Positions 1-5,070 of a stretch of 5,226 nt of DNA are shown here, piece by piece. A program made the translations under genes and the position numbers. Position 1 is the stretch's first letter, and every line of letters starts with the position of its first letter. The DNA is from Deltaproteobacteria bacterium (lineage in GTDB: Bacteria > Desulfobacterota > SM23-61): contig JAPLIW010000613.1 in assembly GCA_026388915.1 (NCBI GenBank), forward strand, positions 1 through 5,226, read 5' to 3'. The notes under the pieces are model-generated. The model was not told the DNA's origin, searched no databases, and worked only from the letters and a program-made list of their open reading frames with translations.

Positions 1-138
1 AGAGAACGCCTTCATCGGAGGTTCAAACGGTTGGCCCGCCTGGTCCAGAAAATGGAAGCCGCCTCATGGTTTTTGCACAGAAGGTCCTTGCCCCCGGGCC
101 TGGCATTCGACCGAAGGCCACCTTTGATGAACTCGTAA
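1..138 (+). CDS. Possible 3' end of an unidentified gene (partial)
   Basis: Frame 1 is open from the left edge to a TAA at 136-138, giving about 45 residues of a C-terminus. It is rich in Arg and Lys at first (reading RERLHRRFKRLARLVQKMEA), could form a basic amphipathic helix, and then turns Pro/Leu-rich. I recognise no family. The last six residues (PPLMNS) and the stop lie inside the repeat element that begins near 118, so if this is a gene its natural end has been replaced or extended by that repeat. Frames 2 and 3 are also open for most of this stretch, so an open frame alone is weak evidence. It could equally be non-coding. Confidence 0.25.
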   Translation, partial: RERLHRRFKRLARLVQKMEAASWFLHRRSLPPGLAFDRRPPLMNS

Positions 139-270
139 AAAGTCGCAATTCCATAGAATTCGTCATTCCGGCGAAAGCCGGAATCCAGTTATTTCAAGAT
201 GTTCTGGACCCCGGCTTTCGCCGGGGTGACGCTCCAAGAGACTTTTTACGAGATCATCACCTTTAGGTGG
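118..270. repeat. MITE-like element with terminal inverted repeats
   Basis: A 153-bp non-coding unit. The left arm at 118-144 and the right arm at 240-270 are inverted copies. Both share CCACCT at the outer end and CTCGTAAAAAGTC at the inner end; they differ by a 4-bp gap and two substitutions. The inside holds a second inverted pair, listed separately. Size, terminal inverted repeats and lack of its own gene fit a miniature non-autonomous element. I see no clear target-site duplication at the outer edges, so mobility is inference. The ACTCGTAAAAAGTC-type terminus is one I recall from many deltaproteobacterial intergenic regions. Confidence 0.7.
161..231. repeat. Inner pair of palindromic REP-like hairpins
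   Basis: Positions 161-188 (CGTCATTCCGGCGAAAGC and onward to CCAG) and 204-231 are inverted copies of one 28-bp sequence separated by 15 bp. Each copy is itself a palindrome: 165-172 pairs with 177-184 around a GAAA loop, and 208-215 pairs with 220-227 around a TTTC loop. The copies differ by TT/AA versus CC/GG on opposite sides of the stem, so pairing is kept. This widespread bacterial repeat is often mis-translated as a peptide reading VIPAKAGIQ...LDPGFRRGD. As RNA, the first copy would form a GNRA-tetraloop hairpin. Confidence 0.75.
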
Positions 271-311
271 CGCCCATTTCAATCCGCTTTGAGCGGTTCA
301 CTGTTTTTCAT

Positions 312-332
312 ACCTCCGGCTCTGCCGGAGGT
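312..332. other. Perfect 9-bp hairpin, not a canonical terminator
   Basis: ACCTCCGGC at 312-320 pairs exactly with GCCGGAGGT at 324-332 around a TCT loop. No T-run follows on the plus strand, and on the minus strand the following bases are A-rich, so it lacks the U-tract of an intrinsic terminator on either strand. It may be another repeat unit or a Rho-assisted 3' end for whatever lies upstream. The stretch 271-408 otherwise shows only a weak 5-bp stem (284-288 with 292-296) and no gene. Confidence 0.5.
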
Positions 333-387
333 CATGATTCTCTCTCCTCTAGGCCTCTGATTTTTCTCCGCACTCAGCAATTTCTCT

Positions 388-403
388 CCCGAGATCCCGA
401 GAT
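388..403. promoter_or_regulatory. 8-bp tandem direct repeat next to the -35 box
   Basis: CCCGAGAT occurs twice head-to-tail, at 388-395 and 396-403, ending 5 bp before the -35 hexamer at 409. Direct repeats placed here often bind activators that contact RNA polymerase. No cognate regulator gene is visible in the window. The assignment as an operator is inference from position; the repeat itself is certain. Confidence 0.35.
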
Positions 404-408
404 CCTGG

Positions 409-438
409 TTGACAGGGACAGGAAGGGATTCCTAAGAT
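409..438 (+). promoter_or_regulatory. Sigma70-type promoter of the exporter operon
   Basis: A perfect -35 hexamer TTGACA (409-414) is followed after 18 bp by TAAGAT (433-438), matching 4 of 6 positions of TATAAT including the conserved first two and last two bases. Transcription would begin near 445, leaving a leader of about 90 nt before the fusion protein ATG at 535. It is the best match to a housekeeping promoter upstream of the operon and points the right way. Confidence 0.6.
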
Positions 439-446
439 AGAGAGAG

Positions 447-489
447 CCCTTTTCTGCCTCTCTTCTTTTTCTCATCCCCTCTCTTTCCC
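447..489 (+). other. Pyrimidine-rich leader tract
   Basis: Forty-three bases contain only two purines (G456 and A474), directly after a purine-rich stretch at 421-446. It lies within the predicted 5' untranslated leader. C-rich, G-poor RNA of this kind resembles Rho loading (rut) sites, so premature termination control is possible. A simple low-complexity tract is the alternative. Confidence 0.35.
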
Positions 490-534
490 ATTGGCAGGAA
501 CGGCGACAGAACGGTTCTTGGGGTGTAACCGCTC

Positions 535-1749
535 ATGGCAGATCAAGATCTATCCAAGTTGACCATCGACAAGTCCAAAGCGGCCTTTCGGCCGGCTCGG
601 GGGAAAAAAGTCCTGTACCTGGTTTTTCTGATCCTCGCTTTGCTGACGGCGGGGTTCCTCTACCGGATGGGAATATTCACCCCGCCCGTTCAGGTGCAGC
701 TGGCCAATGTAACCCAGGTCTACCCCTCGCAGGCCTACACCGTGCTGACGGCCAGCGGGTACGTGGTCCCGCAGCGGAAATCGGCCCTGGCCTCCAAAGT
801 GACCGGGCGCCTGGTCTGGCTGGGGGTGGAGGAGGGGAACCGGGTCAAGAAGGGCGATGTGGTGGCCCGCCTGGAAAGCCAGGACGTGGAGGCGGCCAAG
901 GCCCAGGCGGCGGCCAACCTGGAAACGGCCCGTTTCAACCTTGAGAACGCCGGGGCTGAACTGGCGGACGCGACGCTCAACCTGAATCGGAGCAAAGAAC
1001 TGGTGGACAAGAATTTTATCGCCCGCGGAGAGTATGATACGACCGTGGCCCGGCACAAGAAGGCGGCGGCGGCGGTCAAAGCCGCGGAGGCGGTGATTAA
1101 AGCGAACGAGGCGGCGCTGGAAGCGGCCGCCATCCAGCTGGAATACACCCTGATCCGGGCCCCCTTCGATGCCGTGGTCCTCACCAAAAACGCCGACATC
1201 GGGGACATCGTAACCCCCTTCAGCGCGTCGGCGGAGTCGAAGTCGGCGGTGGTCACCATCGCTGACATGGAATCCCTGCAGGTGCAGGCGGACGTGTCCG
1301 AATCGAGCCTGGGGCAGGTGAAGATCGGGCAGCCCTGCGAGATCCAGCTCGACGCCCTGCCGGACAAAAGATTGCGGGGGGCCGTCCATATGATCGTTCC
1401 CACCGGGGACCGGAGCAAAGCGGCGGTGATGGTGAAGATCCGTTTCGTCGACCGGGACCCCCGCATCCTGCCGGAGATGAGCGCCAAGGTATCTTTCCTC
1501 TCCAAACCCGTGTCCAAGATGGATCAAGTTCCCAGGACCGCGGTCAACCAGAAAGCGCTATTGGCCAGGGGGGAAGGAAAGGGGGTATTCCTGGTGAAAG
1601 GAGACCGGGTCATCGAGACATCGGTGAGGACCGGAGCCCAAATCGGGGACATGGTGGAGGTGCTCATCGGCTTGAAGGCGGGAGACCAGGTGGTGCTGGA
1701 CCCACCGGCAAAATTGAAAAGCGGGGCGAGGATTAAGGGGGGAGAATAG
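535..1749 (+). CDS. HlyD/MacA-type periplasmic membrane fusion protein
   Basis: Adaptor subunit of a tripartite exporter, joining an inner-membrane ABC transporter to an outer-membrane channel. The 404-residue length is normal for the family. A cytoplasmic N-terminus of about 25 residues precedes one membrane anchor (about 26-43). The lipoyl-like barrel-sandwich halves lie near 72-115 (SGYVVPQRKSALASKVTGRL, then EEGNRVKKGDVVARLES) and 203-230 (YTLIRAPFDAVVLTKNADIGD). Between them is an Ala/Glu/Lys-rich helical hairpin (about 116-202). A beta-barrel domain (about 238-325) and a membrane-proximal domain (about 330-400, ending GLKAGDQVVL...LKSGARIK) follow. The ATG at 535 has only a weak GGGG ribosome site 11 bp upstream, but no in-frame alternative precedes the anchor more sensibly. 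It is the first gene after the promoter at 409-438. Substrate unknown. The hairpin tip has Ala163 where AcrA-like adaptors have Ser. Confidence 0.92.
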   Translation: MADQDLSKLTIDKSKAAFRPARGKKVLYLVFLILALLTAGFLYRMGIFTPPVQVQLANVTQVYPSQAYTVLTASGYVVPQRKSALASKVTGRLVWLGVEEGNRVKKGDVVARLESQDVEAAKAQAAANLETARFNLENAGAELADATLNLNRSKELVDKNFIARGEYDTTVARHKKAAAAVKAAEAVIKANEAALEAAAIQLEYTLIRAPFDAVVLTKNADIGDIVTPFSASAESKSAVVTIADMESLQVQADVSESSLGQVKIGQPCEIQLDALPDKRLRGAVHMIVPTGDRSKAAVMVKIRFVDRDPRILPEMSAKVSFLSKPVSKMDQVPRTAVNQKALLARGEGKGVFLVKGDRVIETSVRTGAQIGDMVEVLIGLKAGDQVVLDPPAKLKSGARIKGGE

Positions 1750-1754
1750 GAATT

Positions 1755-1784
1755 GCGGAATGCGGATTTCGGATTGCGGAATGG
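1755..1784. repeat. Heptad repeat tract, four 7-bp units
   Basis: Beginning 5 bp after the fusion protein stop codon are four consecutive 7-bp units: GCGGAAT, GCGGATT, TCGGATT, GCGGAAT, followed by GG. The unit consensus is KCGGAWT. Degenerate units (GCGAAT, GCGGAGT) recur at 1816-1828. The tract is non-coding and looks like a slippage-prone microsatellite. The same units recur at 1882-1902 and 5026-5098. Confidence 0.8.
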
Positions 1785-1830
1785 AAAAAACAAGGGTGCA
1801 GGAGGCAGGGGAAAAGCGAATGCGGAGTGC

Positions 1831-1856
1831 GCCCTGAACCATGTGAGGTTCAGGGC
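1831..1856. other. Perfect 10-bp hairpin in the intra-operon gap
   Basis: GCCCTGAACC (1831-1840) pairs exactly with GGTTCAGGGC (1847-1856) around a 6-base loop ATGTGA. No T-run follows, so it is not a canonical terminator. In the operon mRNA it would be a stable structure that could protect the upstream message from 3' exonuclease or alter expression of downstream genes. Confidence 0.6.
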
Positions 1857-1857
1857 A

Positions 1858-1883
1858 GCCCTGCACTCTACGTAATGCAGGGC
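1858..1883. other. Perfect 8-bp hairpin, twin of the previous one
   Basis: GCCCTGCA (1858-1865) pairs exactly with TGCAGGGC (1876-1883) around a 10-base loop containing the palindrome TACGTA. It starts one base after the preceding hairpin ends, and both have GCCCTG / CAGGGC as the outer stem. Its 3' arm runs into the next heptad tract. No terminator T-run follows. Confidence 0.55.
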
Positions 1884-1902
1884 GGATTTCGGATTGCGGA
1901 TT
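1882..1902. repeat. Heptad repeat tract, three 7-bp units
   Basis: GCGGATT, TCGGATT, GCGGATT in direct succession. The first 19 bases are identical to 1762-1780, so the tracts are in the same orientation 120 bp apart. Homologous slippage between them could delete the hairpins in between. Confidence 0.8.
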
Positions 1903-1906
1903 GTAG

Positions 1907-1926
1907 GGGCGCGCTGCCGCGCGCCC
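1907..1926. other. GC-only 8-bp hairpin, REP-like
   Basis: GGGCGCGC (1907-1914) pairs exactly with GCGCGCCC (1919-1926) around a TGCC loop, preceded by TTGTAG and followed by GTTTGGCG. The stem is all G-C pairs and therefore very stable. Only three T residues follow, so it is a weak candidate for an attenuator at best. The TGTAGGGGCG...CGCCC layout resembles a REP-like repeat I recall from many environmental bacterial genomes. Confidence 0.55.
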
Positions 1927-1952
1927 GTTTGGCGAGCGAAGGGAAAAAGGTG

Positions 1953-1981
1953 TTCAGAGGTGAGGGTTGCCGGTTTAAAAT
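1953..1981 (+). promoter_or_regulatory. Possible internal promoter for the ATPase-permease genes
   Basis: TTCAGA (1953-1958, 4 of 6 to TTGACA) and TAAAAT (1976-1981, 5 of 6 to TATAAT) are separated by exactly 17 bp. The AT-rich TTTAAAAT stands out in an otherwise GC-rich stretch. Transcription would begin near 1988, about 33 nt before the ATPase ATG. This could uncouple ATPase and permease expression from the fusion protein. Matches of this quality also arise by chance. Confidence 0.35.
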
Positions 1982-2015
1982 GACCGCGCGACGGTTAGGC
2001 TTTTGCGTGCTTTGA
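1980..2015 (+). CDS. Possible 11-codon leader ORF before the ATPase
   Basis: ATG at 1980 opens a frame reading MTARRLGFCVL that stops at TGA 2013-2015, five bases before the ATPase ATG at 2021. An AGAGGTGAG stretch lies upstream (about 1956-1964) at a rather long spacing. If translated, ribosomes ending at 2015 could reinitiate on the ATPase start, which has no good ribosome site of its own. If the promoter at 1953-1981 is used, this ATG would not be in the transcript. Evidence is positional only. Confidence 0.15.
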   Translation: MTARRLGFCVL

Positions 2016-2020
2016 AGAAT

Positions 2021-2716
2021 ATGCCTCCCATCGTTGAAATCCAAAAGGTGAGCAAATCCTACCGCCGGGGGGACCGGCGGGTGGCGGTGCTGCAGGATAT
2101 CAACCTGGACGTCCAGGAAGGGGAGTTCCTGGCTCTCATGGGGCCCTCCGGGTCCGGGAAGAGCACGCTCCTCAACCTGATTGCCGGCCTCGACCAGGTG
2201 GACAGCGGGACCATCACCGTGGGGGGCTTGGATATCACTTCCCTCTCGGAAAGCGAGCTGGCGGCCTGGCGGGCCACCCATGTGGGTTTCATCTTCCAGT
2301 TTTATAATCTGATTCCGGTCCTGACTGCTTTCGAAAACGTGGAGCTTCCCCTCCTCCTCACCGGCCTGTCGCGGGCGGAGAGGAGGGAACACGTGGAGCT
2401 GTGCCTGCGGGTGGTGAATCTGGAAGCGCGGATGGATCACCGCCCACCCCAGCTCTCCGGGGGAGAGCAACAGAGAGTCGCCATTGCCCGGGCCATCGTG
2501 ACCGACCCGACGATTCTGGTGGCGGACGAGCCCACGGGAGACCTGGACCGGGTTTCCGCCGAGGAGGTCCTGAACCTGCTGGAAAGGCTGAACCGGGAGT
2601 CCCAAAAGACCATCCTCATGGTCACCCATGACCCGCGGGCGGCTAAGAAGGCAGTGGTCATCCGTCACCTGGACAAGGGACTCTTGAACCATGCTCATTC
2701 TCAAACTCCTGTTTAA
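2021..2716 (+). CDS. ABC transporter ATP-binding protein, MacB/LolD family
   Basis: Cytoplasmic ATPase that drives the exporter. All nucleotide-binding motifs are intact in the 231-residue product: Walker A GPSGSGKST (41-49), Q-loop Gln93 in FQFYNLIP, signature LSGGEQQR (145-152), Walker B ILVADEP (165-171), D-loop GDLD (173-176) and switch His203 in VTHD. The FYNLIPVLTAFENVELPLLL stretch (94-113) is typical of the LolD/MacB/FtsE group rather than of importers. I chose ATG 2021 because MPPIVEIQKVSKSYRRG matches the usual family start; an in-frame TTG at 2003 would add six residues. Neither has a strong ribosome site. The 3' end overlaps the next gene by 26 bp, so the two are very likely translated together. 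With two different permeases downstream, it probably acts as a homodimer beneath a heterodimer. Confidence 0.93.
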   Translation: MPPIVEIQKVSKSYRRGDRRVAVLQDINLDVQEGEFLALMGPSGSGKSTLLNLIAGLDQVDSGTITVGGLDITSLSESELAAWRATHVGFIFQFYNLIPVLTAFENVELPLLLTGLSRAERREHVELCLRVVNLEARMDHRPPQLSGGEQQRVAIARAIVTDPTILVADEPTGDLDRVSAEEVLNLLERLNRESQKTILMVTHDPRAAKKAVVIRHLDKGLLNHAHSQTPV

Positions 2717-3848
2717 GAATGCCTTCCGGCACAAGCTGCGCACCCTGCTGACCCTCTTCAGCATCGCCATCGCGATCATGGCCTTCGGCCTCCTCCGCAC
2801 GGTGGTGAGCGCCTGGTATTCGGGGGTGGAAACCTCCTCGGCCAGCCGCTTGATCACCCGAAACGCCGTGTCCCTCGTCTTTCCCCTTCCCCTGGCCTAC
2901 AAGGATCGGATCCGCCAGGTCGAGGGAGTCACCACCGTATCCTTCGGAAACTGGTTCGGCGGGATTTACATCGACCGGAAGAATTTCTTTCCCAATTTTG
3001 CGGTGGATCCCAGGACCTACCTGGACCTGTACCCGGAATTTATCCTCTCCCCGGAACAGCGCCAGGCTTTCCTGCGCGACCGGAAAGGGGCGGCGGCGGG
3101 GAAGAAGCTGGCCGAAAGGTTCAAGTGGAAGATCGGGGATTTGATCACCCTGCAGGGGAGCATCTTCCCGGGCAACTGGGAGTTCGTCCTCCGGGGGATA
3201 TACCGGGGGAGGGATGAAAACGTGGACGAGACGCAGTTTTTCTTCCACTGGGACTACTTGAACGAGACCCTGAGGAAGACGGTCCCCTCCCGGGCGGACC
3301 GGGTGGGATTTTACATGATCGGGGTGGACCACCCCAACAATTCTCCCATCGTGGTCCAGGCGATCGATCGGACCTTCAAAAACTCCCTGGCCGAGACCCT
3401 CACCGAGACGGAGAAGGCCTTCACCCTTTCTTTCATCTCCATGTCGGAGGCCATCATCGTGGCCATCCAGATCGTTTCCTTCGTGGTCATCGGGATCATC
3501 GCCGCGGTGGTGGCCAACACCATGTCCATGGCGGCACGGGAGCGGATGTGGGAGTATGCCGTGTTCAAGACCTTGGGGTTCGGGGGCTGGCATATCGCCG
3601 GGCTCATCCTGGGAGAATCCCTGCTCATCACCCTGATGGGGTGCGCCCTGGGGATGGCCATTACCTTTCCCGCGGCGTATATTTTCAAGAAGACCGTTCC
3701 CCTGTACCTGCCGGTCTTCCAGGTGGAGGAAGCGACTTTAACCCTGGACCTGATCGCCTCCCTCGGGGTGGGGATTCTTTCCGCCCTCCTTCCCGCCTGG
3801 CGGGCGATTCAGGTTCGCATCGCCGACGGCCTACGGAGGATCGGCTGA
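2691..3848 (+). CDS. ABC exporter permease 1, MacB/FtsX-type
   Basis: Inner-membrane subunit of 385 residues with the four-helix MacB/LolC layout: N-terminal LKLLFKNAFRHKLRTLLT with a first helix (about 17-38), a large periplasmic domain (about 39-250) containing GKKLAERFKWKIGDLITLQG (137-156), then helices near 252-276, 302-331 and 352-371, ending AWRAIQVRIADGLRR. The cytoplasmic loop after helix 2 reads MAARERMWEYAVFKTLGF (280-297), aligning with the family segment R-x-x-EIG-x-x-RALG but missing EIG and the second Arg. ATG 2691 lies within the ATPase gene, with AAGGGA 10 bp upstream as ribosome site. It probably pairs with permease 2. Length and framework are intact, so the divergence looks like specialisation rather than decay. 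Confidence 0.9.
   Translation: MLILKLLFKNAFRHKLRTLLTLFSIAIAIMAFGLLRTVVSAWYSGVETSSASRLITRNAVSLVFPLPLAYKDRIRQVEGVTTVSFGNWFGGIYIDRKNFFPNFAVDPRTYLDLYPEFILSPEQRQAFLRDRKGAAAGKKLAERFKWKIGDLITLQGSIFPGNWEFVLRGIYRGRDENVDETQFFFHWDYLNETLRKTVPSRADRVGFYMIGVDHPNNSPIVVQAIDRTFKNSLAETLTETEKAFTLSFISMSEAIIVAIQIVSFVVIGIIAAVVANTMSMAARERMWEYAVFKTLGFGGWHIAGLILGESLLITLMGCALGMAITFPAAYIFKKTVPLYLPVFQVEEATLTLDLIASLGVGILSALLPAWRAIQVRIADGLRRIG
3835..3840 (+). promoter_or_regulatory. Ribosome binding site for permease 2 inside permease 1
   Basis: GGAGGA at 3835-3840 is a near-perfect Shine-Dalgarno sequence 8 bp before ATG 3849 and sits in the last codons of permease 1. The stop TGA (3846-3848) is followed directly by the ATG. 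This fixes the start and indicates tightly coupled, near-equal synthesis of the two permeases. Confidence 0.8.
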
Positions 3849-5018
3849 ATGGGACTGCCTCTTTCCTACAGCATCCGCAACCTCTGGACCCGACGCCTCA
3901 CGACGATTCTCGCCGCTTCCGGCATGGCCCTGGTGGTTTTTGTCTTTACCGCCATCCTCATGATGGCCGAAGGTCTGAAGAAAACCCTGGTGGAAACCGG
4001 CTCCCCGGATAATGTCGTGGTCCTGCGCAAGGGCTCCTCTTCGGAAGTGCAGAGCGGGGTGGAGCGGATAAAGGCCTCCATCATCGAGACCCAGCCGGAA
4101 GTGGCCGTTGGGGCCGACGGCCGGCGCCTTCTGGCCAAAGAGGCGGTGGTGCTCATCAGCCTCCCCAAGCTGGAAAACAACAAGACCGTCTCCAACGTGG
4201 TAGTCCGGGGAATCGGGGAAAGTTCCCTGGCCCTTCGCCCGCAGATGAGGATGGTCCAGGGCAGGATCCCCCGCCCCGGTTTACCGGAGATCATGGCCGG
4301 CCAGAAGATCGCGGAGCGGTTCCAGGGAGGGGGCCTGGGAGAGACGCTGCGCTTCGGCCTGCGGGACTGGACCGTGGTGGGAGTGTTCGACGCGGGCAAT
4401 ACGGGATTCAGTTCGGAGATCTGGGGGGATGCGGACCAGCTGATGCAGGCCTTCCGCCGACCGGTCTACTCCGCGGTCATCTTCAAGCTCCATGACCCGG
4501 GCGAATTTCTCCCCCTCAAGCGGCGCATCGAAACCGACCCCCGCCTGAACCTGGAGGCCAAACGGGAGAACCGGTATTATGCCGAGCAATCGGAGATCAT
4601 GTCCAAGTTTCTGAACATTCTGGGGCTTTCCCTCACCCTTATCTTTTCCTTCGGGGCCATGCTGGGGGCCATGATCACCATGTACTCCTCGGTGGCCGGC
4701 CGGACGAGCGAGATCGGAACCCTGCGGGCTCTCGGATTCCAGCGGGGGAGCATCCTGCGGGCTTTTCTCTACGAGTCCCTCTTCCTCGGTTTGATCGGGG
4801 GCGGTGCGGGGATTTTCCTGGCGTCCTTCATGCAGCTCATCACCATCTCCACCATGAACTTCCAGACCTTTTCCGAGCTGGCCTTCTCCTTCGCCCTGAC
4901 ATGGGAGATCGCCTGGAAGGCCATCGCCTTTTCCTTGGTCATGGGCTTCGTGGGCGGTTTCCTCCCCTCCCTCCGGGCCTCCCGGATGAACATCGTGGAG
5001 TCTTTGCGGGCACAGTGA
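3849..5018 (+). CDS. ABC exporter permease 2, MacB/FtsX-type
   Basis: Second inner-membrane subunit, 389 residues. It has a first helix (about 18-39) after LSYSIRNLWTRRLTTILAAS, a periplasmic domain (about 40-250) with MVQGRIPRPGLPEIMAGQKI (135-154), then helices near 255-280, 304-328 and 352-375, ending LPSLRASRMNIVESLRA. The cytoplasmic segment GRTSEIGTLRALGF (284-297) is the canonical family motif expected to contact the ATPase. The sequence differs clearly from permease 1, so the membrane core is predicted to be a heterodimer as in LolCE, unlike the MacB homodimer. In single-polypeptide MacB the ATPase is fused to the permease; here it is separate. No lipoprotein-specific feature is evident, and with a fusion protein in the operon an export role is favoured over LolCDE-type lipoprotein release. 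Confidence 0.92.
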   Translation: MGLPLSYSIRNLWTRRLTTILAASGMALVVFVFTAILMMAEGLKKTLVETGSPDNVVVLRKGSSSEVQSGVERIKASIIETQPEVAVGADGRRLLAKEAVVLISLPKLENNKTVSNVVVRGIGESSLALRPQMRMVQGRIPRPGLPEIMAGQKIAERFQGGGLGETLRFGLRDWTVVGVFDAGNTGFSSEIWGDADQLMQAFRRPVYSAVIFKLHDPGEFLPLKRRIETDPRLNLEAKRENRYYAEQSEIMSKFLNILGLSLTLIFSFGAMLGAMITMYSSVAGRTSEIGTLRALGFQRGSILRAFLYESLFLGLIGGGAGIFLASFMQLITISTMNFQTFSELAFSFALTWEIAWKAIAFSLVMGFVGGFLPSLRASRMNIVESLRAQ

Positions 5019-5025
5019 TTGAAAT

Positions 5026-5055
5026 GCGGAATGCGGATTGCGGAATGCGGATTGG
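5026..5055. repeat. Heptad repeat tract after the last gene, four units
   Basis: Starting 7 bp after the permease 2 stop codon are GCGGAAT, GCGGATT, GCGGAAT, GCGGATT, then GG. The unit family and orientation match the tract that begins 5 bp after the fusion protein gene. Confidence 0.8.
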
Positions 5056-5070
5056 GAAAAAAGCAAAAAA

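Noticed and set aside
66..266. A 66-residue open frame on the plus strand containing VIPAKAGIQ and LDPGFRRGD.
   Set aside because: It is translation through the repeat element at 118-270. These peptides are a well-known artefact of that repeat, and nothing supports a protein here.
284..308. Stem CCGCT/AGCGG followed by a five-T run, considered as an intrinsic terminator for the upstream gene.
   Set aside because: The stem is only 5 bp and the T-run begins 7 bases after it, too far for a standard terminator.
550..1527. A 325-residue open frame on the minus strand.
   Set aside because: It lies entirely antisense to the fusion protein gene, whose domains are clear. Its His/Arg/Gly-rich composition is typical of an antisense shadow in GC-rich DNA.
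1755..1902. Regularly spaced repeats considered as a CRISPR array.
   Set aside because: The units are 7 bp in tandem without spacers, and the two tracts are separated by hairpins, not by repeat-spacer periodicity.
1827..2015. A 62-residue plus-strand frame in the gap between fusion protein and ATPase.
   Set aside because: Most of it runs through hairpins and heptad repeats, with no ribosome site at its start. Only its last 11 codons are kept, as a low-confidence leader ORF.
1868..2857. A 329-residue open frame on the minus strand.
   Set aside because: It is antisense to the ATPase gene and runs into the repeats of the gap. It has no recognisable domain and biased composition.
2658..3593. 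A 311-residue open frame on the minus strand.
   Set aside because: It is antisense to permease 1, rich in His, Gly, Asp and Pro, with no family signature.
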